From positions 672,465-736,464 of the forward strand of contig NZ_CP031153.1 of NCBI RefSeq assembly GCF_003352465.1: a stretch of DNA of 64,000 bases, written 5' to 3'. Below are positions 9,301 through 17,268 of this stretch, in pieces. The DNA comes from Kordia sp. SMS9. Lineage in GTDB: Bacteria > Bacteroidota > Bacteroidia > Flavobacteriales > Flavobacteriaceae. Below the pieces are notes generated by a model that saw nothing but the letters and a program-made list of their open reading frames with translations, did not search any database and was not told where the DNA came from. Numbering within the stretch: position 1 is the first letter of the stretch; each line of letters starts with the position of its first letter. The translations under genes and the position numbers were made by a program.

Positions 9301-9370
9301 CATGAAAAGTTCCGTTTTCTGCCCAATATTTTTGCCACTTGGCTTCAATTTCGTTGAAATTGTACTTCAT
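6323..9370 (-). CDS. leuS: Leucyl-tRNA synthetase with an unusual insert
   Basis: Charges tRNA-Leu; class Ia synthetase. HVGH at residues 48-51 is the HIGH signature and KMSKS lies at 789-793. The CP1 editing domain (~240-440) contains TRPDTIYGVSF and YGTGAVMAVPCGDQRD. At 1015 residues it is longer than most bacterial LeuRS (~860-950). Most of the excess is a ~140-residue stretch between GMILGES (~644) and KMSKS, where the leucine-specific insertion normally sits; this part is visibly AT-richer. A second oddity is the segment VTSSAVEKAG (~544-553), which is a dispersed intergenic repeat read in frame. The frame is intact and all catalytic motifs remain, so it should be functional. Confidence 0.96.
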   Translation of the reverse strand: MKYNFNEIEAKWQKYWAENGTFHAENNSDKPKYYVLDMFPYPSGAGLHVGHPLGYIASDIYARYKRHQGFNVLHPQGYDSFGLPAEQYAIQTGQHPAITTKTNIKRYREQLDKIGFSFDWSREVRTSDPAYYKWTQWIFIELFNSWYNVETDKAEHIDTLIAKFEADGNANVKAICDDDIAVFASAEWTKYDAKTKEQILLKYRLTYLAETEVNWCPALGTVLANDEIVNGVSERGGHPVVRKKMTQWSMRISAYAQRLLDGLNTIDWPQPLKDSQTNWIGRSQGAMVTFKVDGHDANIDVFTTRPDTIYGVSFMTLAPEHEFVAKITTADQKEAVENYIEKTSKRSERERMADVKTISGVFTGAHALHPFTGEKIQIWIGDYVLASYGTGAVMAVPCGDQRDYDFAKHFGLDIPNIFENVDISEEAYGAKEGVKIANSDFLNGLSYKKAMKTVIYEMEKRGIGKGKINYRLRDAVFSRQRYWGEPFPVYYVNGMPQMIDVQHLPITLPEVEKYLPTETGEPPLGNAEVWAWDTKNNKIVSNDLVTSSAVEKAGNNGIYPLELNTMPGWAGSSWYFFRYMEKALRDENFASKEALDYWENVDLYIGGSEHATGHLLYARFWTKFLKDRGFVNVDEPFKKLINQGMILGESPKGLLLPKYLDEKYDPNSAKLREDKLGNVIGRADIVLQDDGKILYRDWLLFPIEVANHYDFNESMIDTIPLEFVKQKGKKFFISIEDIGSLRKKYAKFNNLQLGTIEGLSFILENENINQEVEESIEQLKCKLNIEIEKMSKSKYNVVNPDEICEAYGADSLRLFEMFLGPLEQAKPWNTAGISGVFGFLKKLWKLYVGEEGVSRVTDAVPTKDNLKTLHKTIKKVEEDIENFSFNTSVSTFMICVNELTAQKCNSREILAPLTILVSPYAPHIAEELWSRLGHEGSISKVPFPVFEEKHLVESSKEYPVSFNGKMRFKKELSLDLSKEEIEKIILEDERTQAQLNGRTPKKVIVVPGKIINIVG
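7715..7739. repeat. Dispersed flavobacterial repeat inside leuS, in frame
   Basis: CTTCTCGACTGCGCTCGAAGTGACA is, to my knowledge, one of the commonest intergenic repeat motifs of flavobacterial genomes. Related copies are intergenic in this window at 37289-37307 and 37411-37453. Here it encodes part of VTSSAVEKAG in leuS without breaking the frame. Confidence 0.65.
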
Positions 9371-9433
9371 CTTGATCGCTTTTAAAGAAGCGCAAATTTA
9401 GTGGTTTTTTTGTTTTTTATTGTTTGTTCATCT

Positions 9434-9516
9434 GTTGATTTGTCAATTTGTTTGTGGTTTTGGCTGTTGGCTTGTATGAATTCAGATCAACAAATTGTCA
9501 AATTGACAAAATCAAC
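9434..9516. repeat. Imperfect inverted repeat upstream of leuS
   Basis: GTTGATTTGTCAATTTG (9434-9450) pairs with CAAATTGACAAAATCAAC (9499-9516) across a ~48-bp spacer. The surrounding 303-bp gap (9371-9673) between divergent leuS and ftsX is otherwise AT-rich with no further gene seen. The unit resembles the short TTGATTCGTTAATTTGT-type repeats before two other minus-strand genes at 22430 and 37257. Confidence 0.5.
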
Positions 9517-9673
9517 ATCAAAACACCTGTCCTTTTAAGTTCATTTATAGGTTTGTGTACGATTTGATTTATTTCAACGTTTTTAGTTATGCTAGTATTT
9601 TGTTAACTTTTAAATTTTTAATTTAGCATTTTACATTTTTAATTTTTTACTTTACCCAAATAATGCACTGTTT

Positions 9674-10552
9674 ATGAGTTCTTCTTTTGAAAAGTATCAA
9701 AAAAAACGATTGATTTCTTCTTATTTTTCTGTGGTATTGAGTACGACACTTGTGCTTTTTTTGCTTGGAATTTTGGGATTGCTGGTTTTGAATACCAAAA
9801 AAGTAGCGGACTTTTATAAGGAGAAAGTTCCGATGACGATTTTTTTTAAGGACAATGCAAAAGACGTAGAGATTAAGCAATTACAGAAAACGTTGGCATT
9901 GGCAGCGTATACCAAATCCGCCAATTTTGTTTCGAAAGAAGAAGCTGCTGTACAATTGACGGAAGATATTGGAGAAGATTTTGTAGCGTATTTGGGAGAG
10001 AATCCTTTGTATAATTCGTTGGATGTGTATTTGAATTCTCAGTTTGTGTCTGTGGAAGAGTTGGAAACGATTGTGAAAGAACTGAAAGCGAAAAATTTTG
10101 TGAATAGCGTGGAATACAATAAATCATTAGTTTCTAAATTGAATGCGAATATTAAGCGTATTGGACTCGGAATTTTGATTGCGTGTATCTTTTTTGCGTT
10201 TGTTGCTGCGCTGTTGATTAATAGTTCTATTCGGCTTTCGGTATATGCAAAGCGTTTTACGATTAAAACCATGCAAATGGTGGGCGCAACGAAAGGTTTT
10301 ATTCGCAAGCCTTTTATTTGGAAGAGTGTAAAAATGGGCATTATTGCTGCAGTTTTAGCGTTAATTGGCATGGCTGTCGTGTTGTATTATGCAAACGAAT
10401 CGCTTCCGCAGTTGAAATTGATTAAGGATAAAGTGTTGATCGGTTCTGTGTTTGCTGGAATTTTAGTAATTGGCGTATTGATTACGTTGGTGAGTAGTTT
10501 CTTTGCTACACAACGTTTCTTGAATTTGCGCACCGATCAATTGTATTATTAA
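9674..10552 (+). CDS. ftsX: Cell division protein FtsX
   Basis: 292 residues. A cytoplasmic N-terminus is followed by TM1 (~20-42), an extracytoplasmic domain containing VPMTIFFKDNAKDVEIKQL, and three TM segments (~165-187, 215-240 and 258-280). This is the FtsX permease layout. With the ATPase FtsE it couples division to periplasmic peptidoglycan hydrolases. In flavobacteria ftsX is commonly followed by DUF3098, uppP and truB; here a ~4.7-kb cassette separates them. Confidence 0.93.
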   Translation: MSSSFEKYQKKRLISSYFSVVLSTTLVLFLLGILGLLVLNTKKVADFYKEKVPMTIFFKDNAKDVEIKQLQKTLALAAYTKSANFVSKEEAAVQLTEDIGEDFVAYLGENPLYNSLDVYLNSQFVSVEELETIVKELKAKNFVNSVEYNKSLVSKLNANIKRIGLGILIACIFFAFVAALLINSSIRLSVYAKRFTIKTMQMVGATKGFIRKPFIWKSVKMGIIAAVLALIGMAVVLYYANESLPQLKLIKDKVLIGSVFAGILVIGVLITLVSSFFATQRFLNLRTDQLYY

Positions 10553-10615
10553 TTTTCGCTATGATTTTGACAATTCGGAGTCCGAAAAAGTCGAAATAGC
10601 TTGAATTTCACATAA

Positions 10616-10650
10616 AAACAAAGCCACTATATAAAAGCAGCTTTGTTTCT
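10616..10650. terminator. Bidirectional terminator between ftsX and the PixA-like gene
   Basis: Stem AAACAAAGC/GCTTTGTTT with a 15-base loop, flanked by A-rich and T-rich ends, between convergent genes. Confidence 0.7.
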
Positions 10651-10670
10651 TCGTAGTATAGTTGATACAC

Positions 10671-11192
10671 TTAGTTGGTGATATTGATGAAAGGATCCCA
10701 AAGAAAGTACCCTTGACTGTTTCCGTCTTCATCTATAATTTGAAATGTAATTACGTATTGTACACTTCCTTCTCCTGTAACCATTCCTGCGTAACAGTAA
10801 TCTTCGTAATCTACAGCCGTTGGTGGCACAGTTGCGCTTCCTACATATAATTTGATGCTTAAGTCTAACGATAATGGATTGATGAGATTGTCTCCAGAAC
10901 CTGCTTGCCAGTTTGTTAAGATGATGTTGCTAGAAGTTCCTCCGCCAGGACATGTAGCCATCCATCTTACGGTGTCACCTACTTTTGCCGCGACTGTAAG
11001 TTCTGATTTTGCCTGATTGTTCACTACAAATTCTTTTGCCGTAATCATATAAATATATGCATCTGATGTTCCGTTGGCGCCTAAATTATATGGGTTACTT
11101 GAGGTTCCATCACCTGATAAGGTTTTGTTTGCAACTGCTTCTAATACAGAAACCGCATCTACGACCGTTAAAATATCTATTGTACTTGACAT
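10671..11192 (-). CDS. PixA/AidA-like inclusion-body family protein
   Basis: 173 residues without a signal peptide. The N-terminal MSSTIDILTVVDAVSVL, the central VGDTVRWMATCPG and the C-terminal GYFLWDPFINI match the layout of the PixA/AidA family (PF12306), small beta-rich proteins. Members form cytoplasmic inclusions in Xenorhabdus or are quorum-regulated in Ralstonia; their role is poorly known. The gene is last of four minus-strand genes with a LytTR regulator and a TPR kinase. Paired direct repeats lie 160-192 bp upstream. Family assignment comes from recalled motif similarity. Confidence 0.72.
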   Translation of the reverse strand: MSSTIDILTVVDAVSVLEAVANKTLSGDGTSSNPYNLGANGTSDAYIYMITAKEFVVNNQAKSELTVAAKVGDTVRWMATCPGGGTSSNIILTNWQAGSGDNLINPLSLDLSIKLYVGSATVPPTAVDYEDYCYAGMVTGEGSVQYVITFQIIDEDGNSQGYFLWDPFINITN

Positions 11193-11351
11193 GATTTTAA
11201 TTTTTTTTGGTTCATTTCCTACTCATTGGCTTTTCAGATTCCGCCTTGTTTTTTATGTGATACAACTTCACAATCGAAACTAAATGAAATAGGCTAGCGT
11301 TTATTTCTGAGGTAAAACTAGAAAGGAAAAGAGCGTGAAATGAAAAAAGAA

Positions 11352-11384
11352 CCACTGAGCAAGATTTCTTTTCCATGAAGCAAG
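11352..11384. promoter_or_regulatory. Paired direct repeats, candidate LytTR operator (PixA-like gene)
   Basis: CCACTGAGCAAG (11352-11363) and CCATGAAGCAAG (11373-11384) lie exactly 21 bp apart, two helical turns. The same pair with the same spacing occurs at 14627/14648 before the other accessory gene. LytTR regulators typically bind direct repeats with about this spacing. Binding by the neighbouring LytTR protein is inferred. Confidence 0.55.
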
Positions 11385-11475
11385 GAAAAAGTGGTATGAT
11401 GATTTTTTTAAAATAGAAGGCAACAGTCGTTTTTAGATTTATTTGCTGTAGCGTTGTTGTATTTTGAAGAAGGTA

Positions 11476-12225
11476 TTATTTTAACGTGTGCAAATTTTTA
11501 ATGATGGTTTTGTATTTTTCACTTAAAGGCACGTGATGATTGCTTGATAACATGATAAGATTGTCTGCTGGTATAATTTCTTCAATTTTTTTTGAATTGA
11601 CGATGAAGTTTCTATGTGTTTTTGTGAAGATACTTGGACTTAAAAGTTTCGAAATTTTCGTCAACGAAATCATGATGACAAACTTTTCTTTTTCGGTTAT
11701 GATGTTACAGTATTTTTCTTCTACTTCAATATATACAATATCTGAAAGTCCTACTTTTTTGAGTGATTTTCCTTTTTTGATAAATAGATGATCGTCTGTA
11801 ATCACTGTATTTTCTTTTTTACTGAGGAATACATTTTGTTGCGCATAAAATTTTTCAACAGCCATTTCAATCGCATATAAAATTTCCAATTCATTGAAAG
11901 GTTTCATTAAATAGCTGAATGGCTGTGTAAGCTTTGCTCGCTGAAATATTTGACGATCGGTAGAGCTGGTTAGAAATACAAAAGGTTTTGCGGCATTTGG
12001 TACGGTGTTGATGGTTTCTGCAAAGGCAATACCATCTGGAACGCCCTCTAAAAATATATCAATAATAGCAATATCAATTTTTACATCACCATAAAATAAA
12101 GTCAATGCTTCTTTAAATGTTGTTGCTATTCCAACTACATGATACCCGTTTTCTTGAAGTACTTTTGTAAGTCTTGTACTTTGTGCTGGTGTATCTTCGA
12201 CTATAAGTATATTAATCTGATCCAT
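11476..12225 (-). CDS. LytTR-family response regulator
   Basis: 249 residues from the ATG at 12225. The receiver domain (1-125) has acidic ED at 10-11, phospho-acceptor Asp56 in IAIIDIFLEG, Thr/Ser in FLTSS and the Lys in YLMKPF. The LytTR DNA-binding domain (~140-245) contains SDIVYIEVEEKYCNI and the helix FTKTHRNFIVN. The start overlaps the end of the kinase gene by 14 bp, so the two are translationally coupled partners. Candidate targets are the paired repeats at 11352 and 14627. Confidence 0.94.
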   Translation of the reverse strand: MDQINILIVEDTPAQSTRLTKVLQENGYHVVGIATTFKEALTLFYGDVKIDIAIIDIFLEGVPDGIAFAETINTVPNAAKPFVFLTSSTDRQIFQRAKLTQPFSYLMKPFNELEILYAIEMAVEKFYAQQNVFLSKKENTVITDDHLFIKKGKSLKKVGLSDIVYIEVEEKYCNIITEKEKFVIMISLTKISKLLSPSIFTKTHRNFIVNSKKIEEIIPADNLIMLSSNHHVPLSEKYKTIIKNLHTLK

Positions 12226-13960
12226 CAGGTAGGTTTTTACGTAAAGATACAATCATTTTTGTACCTTTTCCTAATTCGCTTTCAATCGTAAATTTCCCTT
12301 TGTTTTTTTGAATCATTGATTTGCACAATTGCATGCCCAATCCGGTGCCAATAATGTGTTTGTTTTCCTTTTTGGCAAGTGTTACCGAATCTTTAAGTAG
12401 TTGTAAGCGAGTTGTTTCACTCATTCCTAAACCTGTATCTTCAATGATTAAATCGCAATAGGTTTCTGAGTTGTTTTGAGTGTATATCGTAATTGTATCG
12501 TTCGGATTTGAAAATTTAATGGCATTGTCTAGTAAGTTTCTGAGTATGATTTTTAACGATTCCTGGTCGGCAACAATCATCGTATCTTTCGAAACTTTAT
12601 TTTCAAATTGAATCTTTTTATCCAACAACAACGGTTTGTAGTTGTACGCGGTTTGTTCTACAATAAAAAACAAATGCATGTTTTCCATTTCAAAGTACGA
12701 TTGTTCTGTTTGCAACAATGCCCAATGCAGTAAATTGTCGAGCAAATTGTACGCACCGTTCACAATAGCACTGTTTGTATGCAACAAATCGTCCAACGCA
12801 TCTAAATTTTGAGCTTCTAGGTTTTCCGATAATTCTGTATTGCTTGTTTTTAAAGCGTGTACGGATGAGCGCAAATCGTGACTTACCACAGAAAAAAGTT
12901 TGTCTTTCATGGCGTTCAATTCATCTAAATCTTCTTTTTGTGCCACAATGATTTTATTCGTTTTTACTTTTTCCTTAAAGAAATATACAACTGCCGCTAA
13001 AATTAGAAAAAGAATTACCGCCAAATAGATAAATCCGTTGCGCTCAGCTTGTTTCAGTTTATTTTCAATCGCCAATGCGTTTACTTCTTCTTGTTTTTTG
13101 TTGACTGCTAGTTCTTTTTCAAGCTTTGCAATTGCCCAATTTCGATCGCGATCGTTTAAAATGTCTTTATATTTAACCACTTCATTTGTATATGCTAATG
13201 CTTTTTGAAAGTTTTTTCGATTCGTTTCTACCACCGCCATATTGTTCGCAGTTTCAAGCTTTTTAGTATCGTCGTCTATTTTTTGCGCCAGTGCGTAGGC
13301 TTTTTCATAATACGGAATGGCTTCATCATCTAAATATTGATCGTAATAAAATCCTGCAATATTTCCGTACGTTCCAATAAGTTCTAAGGTATCTTTATTT
13401 TTTTCATGTACTGAAATACTTCGCTGAAAATAGGTGTTGGCGATGTTATATTGTTTCAGATGTAAATAACACGAACCTATATTTTCTTCAATATTAGTTT
13501 TTTTCAATCCTTTTAAATCATTCGTTTCTATAGAATCAATTACTTTATAATATTGAATTGCTTTTCGAAATTTCTCCTGTCCAAATGCAATTCCACCCAA
13601 CATAATTTTCACATTATTATAAAAAGTAAAGTCTTTTGAAACTTTGAATAATTCTTCTTTAGCTTCACTCAATATATCTTTATTCCGAAAGCTGATTCCT
13701 CTAAAAAAGTGACAATAATTTTTAAGTTCCTCCGTGTTTTTATCAACAATCAATTGTTTGGCAGTGTATACTAATGTTGAATCCCATTGGTGCGTTATAA
13801 AGAATTTTTTCGCCTTGTGAAAGTCAGGAATATCTTTGAATTTTTCTGTAGCGCTTTCCACTGTTTTTTCAAAAAGACTCAATTCTTTTTCTTGAGAAAA
13901 CAATAATGAAAAACTCGTAACAAAAAAGAAAAATATAATAAGTAAGCACGTAACTTTCAT
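12212..13960 (-). CDS. TPR-domain sensor histidine kinase
   Basis: 582 residues. A signal peptide/anchor (1-22) is followed by about five to six TPR units (~50-290) predicted to be periplasmic and one TM segment (~310-328). The HisKA helix has His361 in VVSHDLRSSVHAL, and the HATPase domain shows NLLDNAIKFSN, EDTGLGMS and GTGLGMQLC. There is no classical sensor module, so the TPRs probably bind a peptide or protein signal. It pairs with the LytTR regulator encoded immediately downstream. HisKA kinases with LytTR partners and TPR sensors are common in Bacteroidota. Confidence 0.93.
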   Translation of the reverse strand: MKVTCLLIIFFFFVTSFSLLFSQEKELSLFEKTVESATEKFKDIPDFHKAKKFFITHQWDSTLVYTAKQLIVDKNTEELKNYCHFFRGISFRNKDILSEAKEELFKVSKDFTFYNNVKIMLGGIAFGQEKFRKAIQYYKVIDSIETNDLKGLKKTNIEENIGSCYLHLKQYNIANTYFQRSISVHEKNKDTLELIGTYGNIAGFYYDQYLDDEAIPYYEKAYALAQKIDDDTKKLETANNMAVVETNRKNFQKALAYTNEVVKYKDILNDRDRNWAIAKLEKELAVNKKQEEVNALAIENKLKQAERNGFIYLAVILFLILAAVVYFFKEKVKTNKIIVAQKEDLDELNAMKDKLFSVVSHDLRSSVHALKTSNTELSENLEAQNLDALDDLLHTNSAIVNGAYNLLDNLLHWALLQTEQSYFEMENMHLFFIVEQTAYNYKPLLLDKKIQFENKVSKDTMIVADQESLKIILRNLLDNAIKFSNPNDTITIYTQNNSETYCDLIIEDTGLGMSETTRLQLLKDSVTLAKKENKHIIGTGLGMQLCKSMIQKNKGKFTIESELGKGTKMIVSLRKNLPDGSD

Positions 13961-13999
13961 TAGGAAATCTTTCCATCAATGTAGCTAAAATTTTAAACA

Positions 14000-14034
14000 T
14001 AAAAAAAGTAGTGCTTATATAAACACTACTTCTC
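14000..14034 (-). terminator. Terminator between the unknown gene (14064) and the kinase
   Basis: Stem AAGTAGTG/CACTACTT with a 10-base loop, followed by a 7-T run on the minus strand. It ends the 14510-14064 transcript, so the kinase-regulator pair must have its own promoter or rely on read-through. Confidence 0.75.
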
Positions 14035-14063
14035 ACTATTAGAAACTTGGATAATTCCTAGTA

Positions 14064-14510
14064 TTACATTTCTCTTTTTATTGTTGTTGTTGTTCCTCTA
14101 GAGGTTTCCGGATCTAGGTTTGTTAAAAAAAATGTTACTTCCATTTCTTCCATAGCCACATCAAGATTAAAAAGTTTTACATTATATACATGCGGCTTGT
14201 ATAGTGACTCTTTTTTTACATCAAAATCATACGAAATACTTACAACTCGTGTTTCTTTTAGCTTGCCACTAGCTGTTCCATCAGCTATTATTGCCTCCAT
14301 ACAATAGGAGATAGACGAAGCTGGAAATCCTGCTTCCAAATACAAGCCAACAGGAATATCCACTTCCGTTGCATCTTTAGAAACCTGTATTGTTACAGGG
14401 GTTATTGGCGCTGGTATTAGATGTTCGGAAAAGCTTCCTAATGCTACCAATTCAATTGGAATTATCTTCTCTGTTATCGTATCGAAGTTATTTTCTATCA
14501 TTACATTCAT
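14064..14510 (-). CDS. Unknown cytoplasmic protein of the LytTR cassette
   Basis: 148 residues, no signal peptide or TM segment. It contains alternating beta-strand patterns such as VTIQVSKDATEVDIPVGLYL and a C-terminal VTFFLTNLDPETSRGT. No family is recognised; the beta-rich build and lack of export signal resemble the PixA-like protein of the same cassette, but there is no clear sequence match. It has its own terminator and paired upstream repeats 117-149 bp before the start. ATG at 14510 or 14501 (MIENNF) are both possible. Confidence 0.7.
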   Translation of the reverse strand: MNVMIENNFDTITEKIIPIELVALGSFSEHLIPAPITPVTIQVSKDATEVDIPVGLYLEAGFPASSISYCMEAIIADGTASGKLKETRVVSISYDFDVKKESLYKPHVYNVKLFNLDVAMEEMEVTFFLTNLDPETSRGTTTTIKREM

Positions 14511-14546
14511 AATTATATGGTTTAAAGGTTAATACAAATTTTTTCA

Positions 14547-14587
14547 TTAAAGAATTACTATCTATTTATAAACTAGTAATTCTTTAA
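14547..14587. promoter_or_regulatory. Perfect 14-bp inverted repeat in the 5' leader of the 14064 gene
   Basis: TTAAAGAATTACTA and TAGTAATTCTTTAA are separated by 13 bases, 37 bp before the start codon. It could be an mRNA hairpin or a binding site. There is no T-run, so it is not an obvious terminator. Confidence 0.55.
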
Positions 14588-14626
14588 CAAAGAGACACTA
14601 AAAAAAGATGTGATGGTAAAAAAACA

Positions 14627-14659
14627 CCATAAAGCAAGGAAACATTTCCATAAAGCAGG
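14627..14659. promoter_or_regulatory. Paired direct repeats, candidate LytTR operator (14064 gene)
   Basis: CCATAAAGCAAGGAAA at 14627 and CCATAAAGCAGGAAAA at 14648 are nearly identical and exactly 21 bp apart, like the pair at 11352/11373. The rest of the 355-bp gap 14511-14865 is AT-rich, with no other gene seen. Confidence 0.6.
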
Positions 14660-14865
14660 AAAAAAAAGGCATATCATTTTTAAAAAAAAGCAGCCATAAA
14701 GAAAAAATGGAATTCGTAAACATTAACAGACTTTAACCCTTCATTATAAAATAATTAGGAGAATACTGAGTTATCTTTATAGCAACAAATTCAAACCCAA
14801 AGTTTATGATGAAAATATTTACGTGATTGAATTTAAGACATTTTAATTTTTAAAAATTATAAATC

Positions 14866-15225
14866 ATGAGAAGATTCACATTTATATTTTTAGGCATAGC
14901 ATTCGTTGTATTTTTAGCATATTCGTTCAAACCAGTAACTACGGTCAATTCGGACGAATGTGTACAGATATCTGGTAAAATAGTATCTATCAAAAAAAGT
15001 GCTGAAAACGACATACAAATCCGATTGGAAAATGATAGTCATTACTACTATATCAATCGTGGCTTAGAGAAAGGCATAAATTTAGCGCAATTAAGTTCAA
15101 AAGTTTTAAATAAAACTGTTACTTTGCATTGTCCGAACCGTTGGACCATTGTCAATCCTGATGGCATTGTTCCACATATTTCTAAATTAGAAAAAGGTAC
15201 AACCGTTGTATACAGCGAGTTTTAA
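14866..15225 (+). CDS. Small exported protein of unknown function
   Basis: 119 residues. An N-terminal signal anchor (RRFTFIFLGIAFVVFLAYSF) is followed by a short beta-rich domain: VQISGKIVSIKKSAENDIQI, then YYINRGLEKGINL. The pattern resembles a small OB-like barrel, but no family is recognised. Two cysteines (in DECVQ and LHCPN) could pair. It is plus-strand and divergent from the LytTR cassette, 54 bp before DUF3098. Confidence 0.7.
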   Translation: MRRFTFIFLGIAFVVFLAYSFKPVTTVNSDECVQISGKIVSIKKSAENDIQIRLENDSHYYYINRGLEKGINLAQLSSKVLNKTVTLHCPNRWTIVNPDGIVPHISKLEKGTTVVYSEF

Positions 15226-15279
15226 AGTCTTTTTGTTTGAGAAATACAGCGCGGTTGGCATTTGTAAATTGAAGCGTAC

Positions 15280-15651
15280 ATGAAAAACAAAAAGTCGAAA
15301 AGCAACCGCAAAAAAGCAAAAAATACTCCGCAAAAACAACCGCAGGAAGTCGTTTCTGCACCAAAAAATGATGCGGTAAAAGCAGCGAACAATCAGCCAA
15401 AAGAAAAAAGTACTTCACAACCACAAACAGGCTTTGTTTTCGGAAAGAAAAACTACAAGTTTATGTTTATCGGATTGGCAGTTATCGCCTTAGGATTTAT
15501 CTTAATGGCAGGTGGCGGCAGCGATGACCCAAATGTATTTAATGAAGAAATTTTTAGTATGCGACGAATTCATATTGCGCCCATGGTTGTTATCTTAGGA
15601 TTTGCAATAGAAGTGTACGCGATTTTGTTAAATCCGAATTTAGATTCCTAA
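15280..15651 (+). CDS. DUF3098 family membrane protein
   Basis: 123 residues. A Lys/Gln-rich cytoplasmic N-terminus (~1-50) is followed by FVFGKKNYKFMFIGLAVIA (TM1), the GGGSDDPNVFNEEIF loop that marks DUF3098, and a second TM (~100-117). Function is unknown. The gene sits 3 bp before uppP, in the usual flavobacterial order between ftsX and uppP. Confidence 0.9.
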   Translation: MKNKKSKSNRKKAKNTPQKQPQEVVSAPKNDAVKAANNQPKEKSTSQPQTGFVFGKKNYKFMFIGLAVIALGFILMAGGGSDDPNVFNEEIFSMRRIHIAPMVVILGFAIEVYAILLNPNLDS

Positions 15652-15654
15652 TTC

Positions 15655-16452
15655 ATGGATACAATCAATGCAATTATTCTTGGCATTATCCAAGGATTAA
15701 CCGAGTTTTTACCTGTTTCTTCCAGCGGACATATTGAATTGGGCAAAGCCATTTTAGGCGCTGATATTAAAGAAGACATGCTGTTTACCGTCGTATTACA
15801 CGTGGCAACTGCATTGAGTACGATTGTTGTTTTTAGAAAAGATATTTTGGAATTACTCAAAGGTATTTTTCAATTCAAATGGAATGAAGAATCCAAGTTT
15901 GCCGTAAAAGTCATCATTTCTATGATTCCCGCAGCAATTGTAGGTGTCTATTTTGAAGACCAACTGGAAACCTTATTTGAAGGAAATCTTCTATTAGTTG
16001 GCTCCATGCTAATCATTACAGCCATTCTTTTATACTTTGCTGACAAGGCCAAAAACACCAACAAAAAAGTAAGTTATTCCAATGCGATTGTCATTGGTAT
16101 TTCACAAGCCATTGCCATATTGCCTGGCGTTTCGCGTTCGGGCGCTACCATTTCTACGTCTGTATTGCTTGGAAATGACAAAACCAAAGCGGCACGATTT
16201 TCCTTTTTAATGGTGGTACCGTTAATTTTTGGAAAAATTGGAAAAGATATTTTTAGTGGCGAGCTTTCGCTAGATAATTCTCAGATACTACCACTTTCAC
16301 TCGGATTTGTTGCCGCGTTTATTGCGGGACTTTTTGCGTGTACGTGGATGATTAATTTGGTAAAGAAAAGCAAACTTACGTACTTCTCTATTTACTGTTT
16401 AGTGGTCGGATTGATCGCCATTGGGTACGTTGGATACCAAACTTACTTTTAA
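15655..16452 (+). CDS. uppP: Undecaprenyl-diphosphatase
   Basis: 265 residues, about eight TM segments. Motif 1 is GLTEFLPVSSSGHIELG (~15-31) and motif 2 is LPGVSRSGATIST (~155-167). The enzyme dephosphorylates undecaprenyl diphosphate to recycle the lipid carrier for peptidoglycan; BacA type, inner membrane. It is 3 bp after DUF3098, and truB begins 1 bp after its stop, so the three form an operon. Confidence 0.95.
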   Translation: MDTINAIILGIIQGLTEFLPVSSSGHIELGKAILGADIKEDMLFTVVLHVATALSTIVVFRKDILELLKGIFQFKWNEESKFAVKVIISMIPAAIVGVYFEDQLETLFEGNLLLVGSMLIITAILLYFADKAKNTNKKVSYSNAIVIGISQAIAILPGVSRSGATISTSVLLGNDKTKAARFSFLMVVPLIFGKIGKDIFSGELSLDNSQILPLSLGFVAAFIAGLFACTWMINLVKKSKLTYFSIYCLVVGLIAIGYVGYQTYF

Positions 16453-16453
16453 A

Positions 16454-17152
16454 ATGAAAACGCTCGAAGCATACCAAGCCGGACAAACCTTATTGATTGA
16501 CAAACCATTGAATTGGTCGTCATTTCAAGCGGTCAACAAAGTGAAATTAGCCTTAAAATCTGCGTATAAGATCAAAAAGTTAAAAGTAGGACATGCAGGT
16601 ACTTTAGATCCGTTAGCAACAGGCTTGTTGGTTATTTGTGTTGGAAAAGACACGAAGAAAATTGCTAATTATCAAGGGCAAGCCAAAGAATATACAGGAA
16701 CAATTACCGTTGGCGGAACTACACCATCGTACGATTTAGAAAGCGACATCAACGAAACCTTTTCAACGGAACATATTACGCATGAATTGATTCATGAAGC
16801 GACACAACAATTTTTAGGCGAAATTGATCAAAAACCACCAATATTTTCCGCATTAAAAAAAGATGGAAAACGCTTGTATGAATTGGCACGTGCTGGCGAA
16901 GAAGTAGACATTCCAACACGTAAAATTACGATTAACGAATTTGAAATTACACGTATTGCTTTGCCTGAAATTGATTTTCGAGTTGTTTGCAGCAAAGGAA
17001 CCTACATTCGTTCGTTGGCGCATGATTTCGGAAAATCCTTGAATTCTGGTGCACATTTATCTGCCTTGCGTCGTACAAAAATTGGAGACTTTGATGTAAA
17101 GGATGCGATTTCTCCAGATGTTTTTGGAGACAGTTTGCGAGTTGGTAAGTAG
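16454..17152 (+). CDS. truB: tRNA pseudouridine(55) synthase
   Basis: 232 residues. The catalytic loop VGHAGTLDPLATGLL has Asp52 as nucleophile; KPPIFSALKKDGKRLYELAR and SKGTYIRSLAHDFG are further TruB motifs. It makes pseudouridine 55 in the T-loop of tRNAs. The ATG at 16454, one base after the uppP stop, gives a normal length; an upstream start at 16421 would lie inside uppP. Confidence 0.96.
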   Translation: MKTLEAYQAGQTLLIDKPLNWSSFQAVNKVKLALKSAYKIKKLKVGHAGTLDPLATGLLVICVGKDTKKIANYQGQAKEYTGTITVGGTTPSYDLESDINETFSTEHITHELIHEATQQFLGEIDQKPPIFSALKKDGKRLYELARAGEEVDIPTRKITINEFEITRIALPEIDFRVVCSKGTYIRSLAHDFGKSLNSGAHLSALRRTKIGDFDVKDAISPDVFGDSLRVGK

Positions 17153-17268
17153 TACTGAGTAGTGAGCTATTAGTATTGAGATGCGCCTTTCGGATTTGCT
17201 CAGCGTAATTTAAAACAGAAAAGATCAAAGCATACAAAACGCTTCAATCTTTTAATCATTCAATCAAA

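Noticed and set aside
17153..17268. Possible repeat or RNA between truB and the thioredoxin-like gene
   Set aside because: Only a degenerate stretch with TACTGAGTAGTGAG-like bits is seen; no stable structure or consensus.
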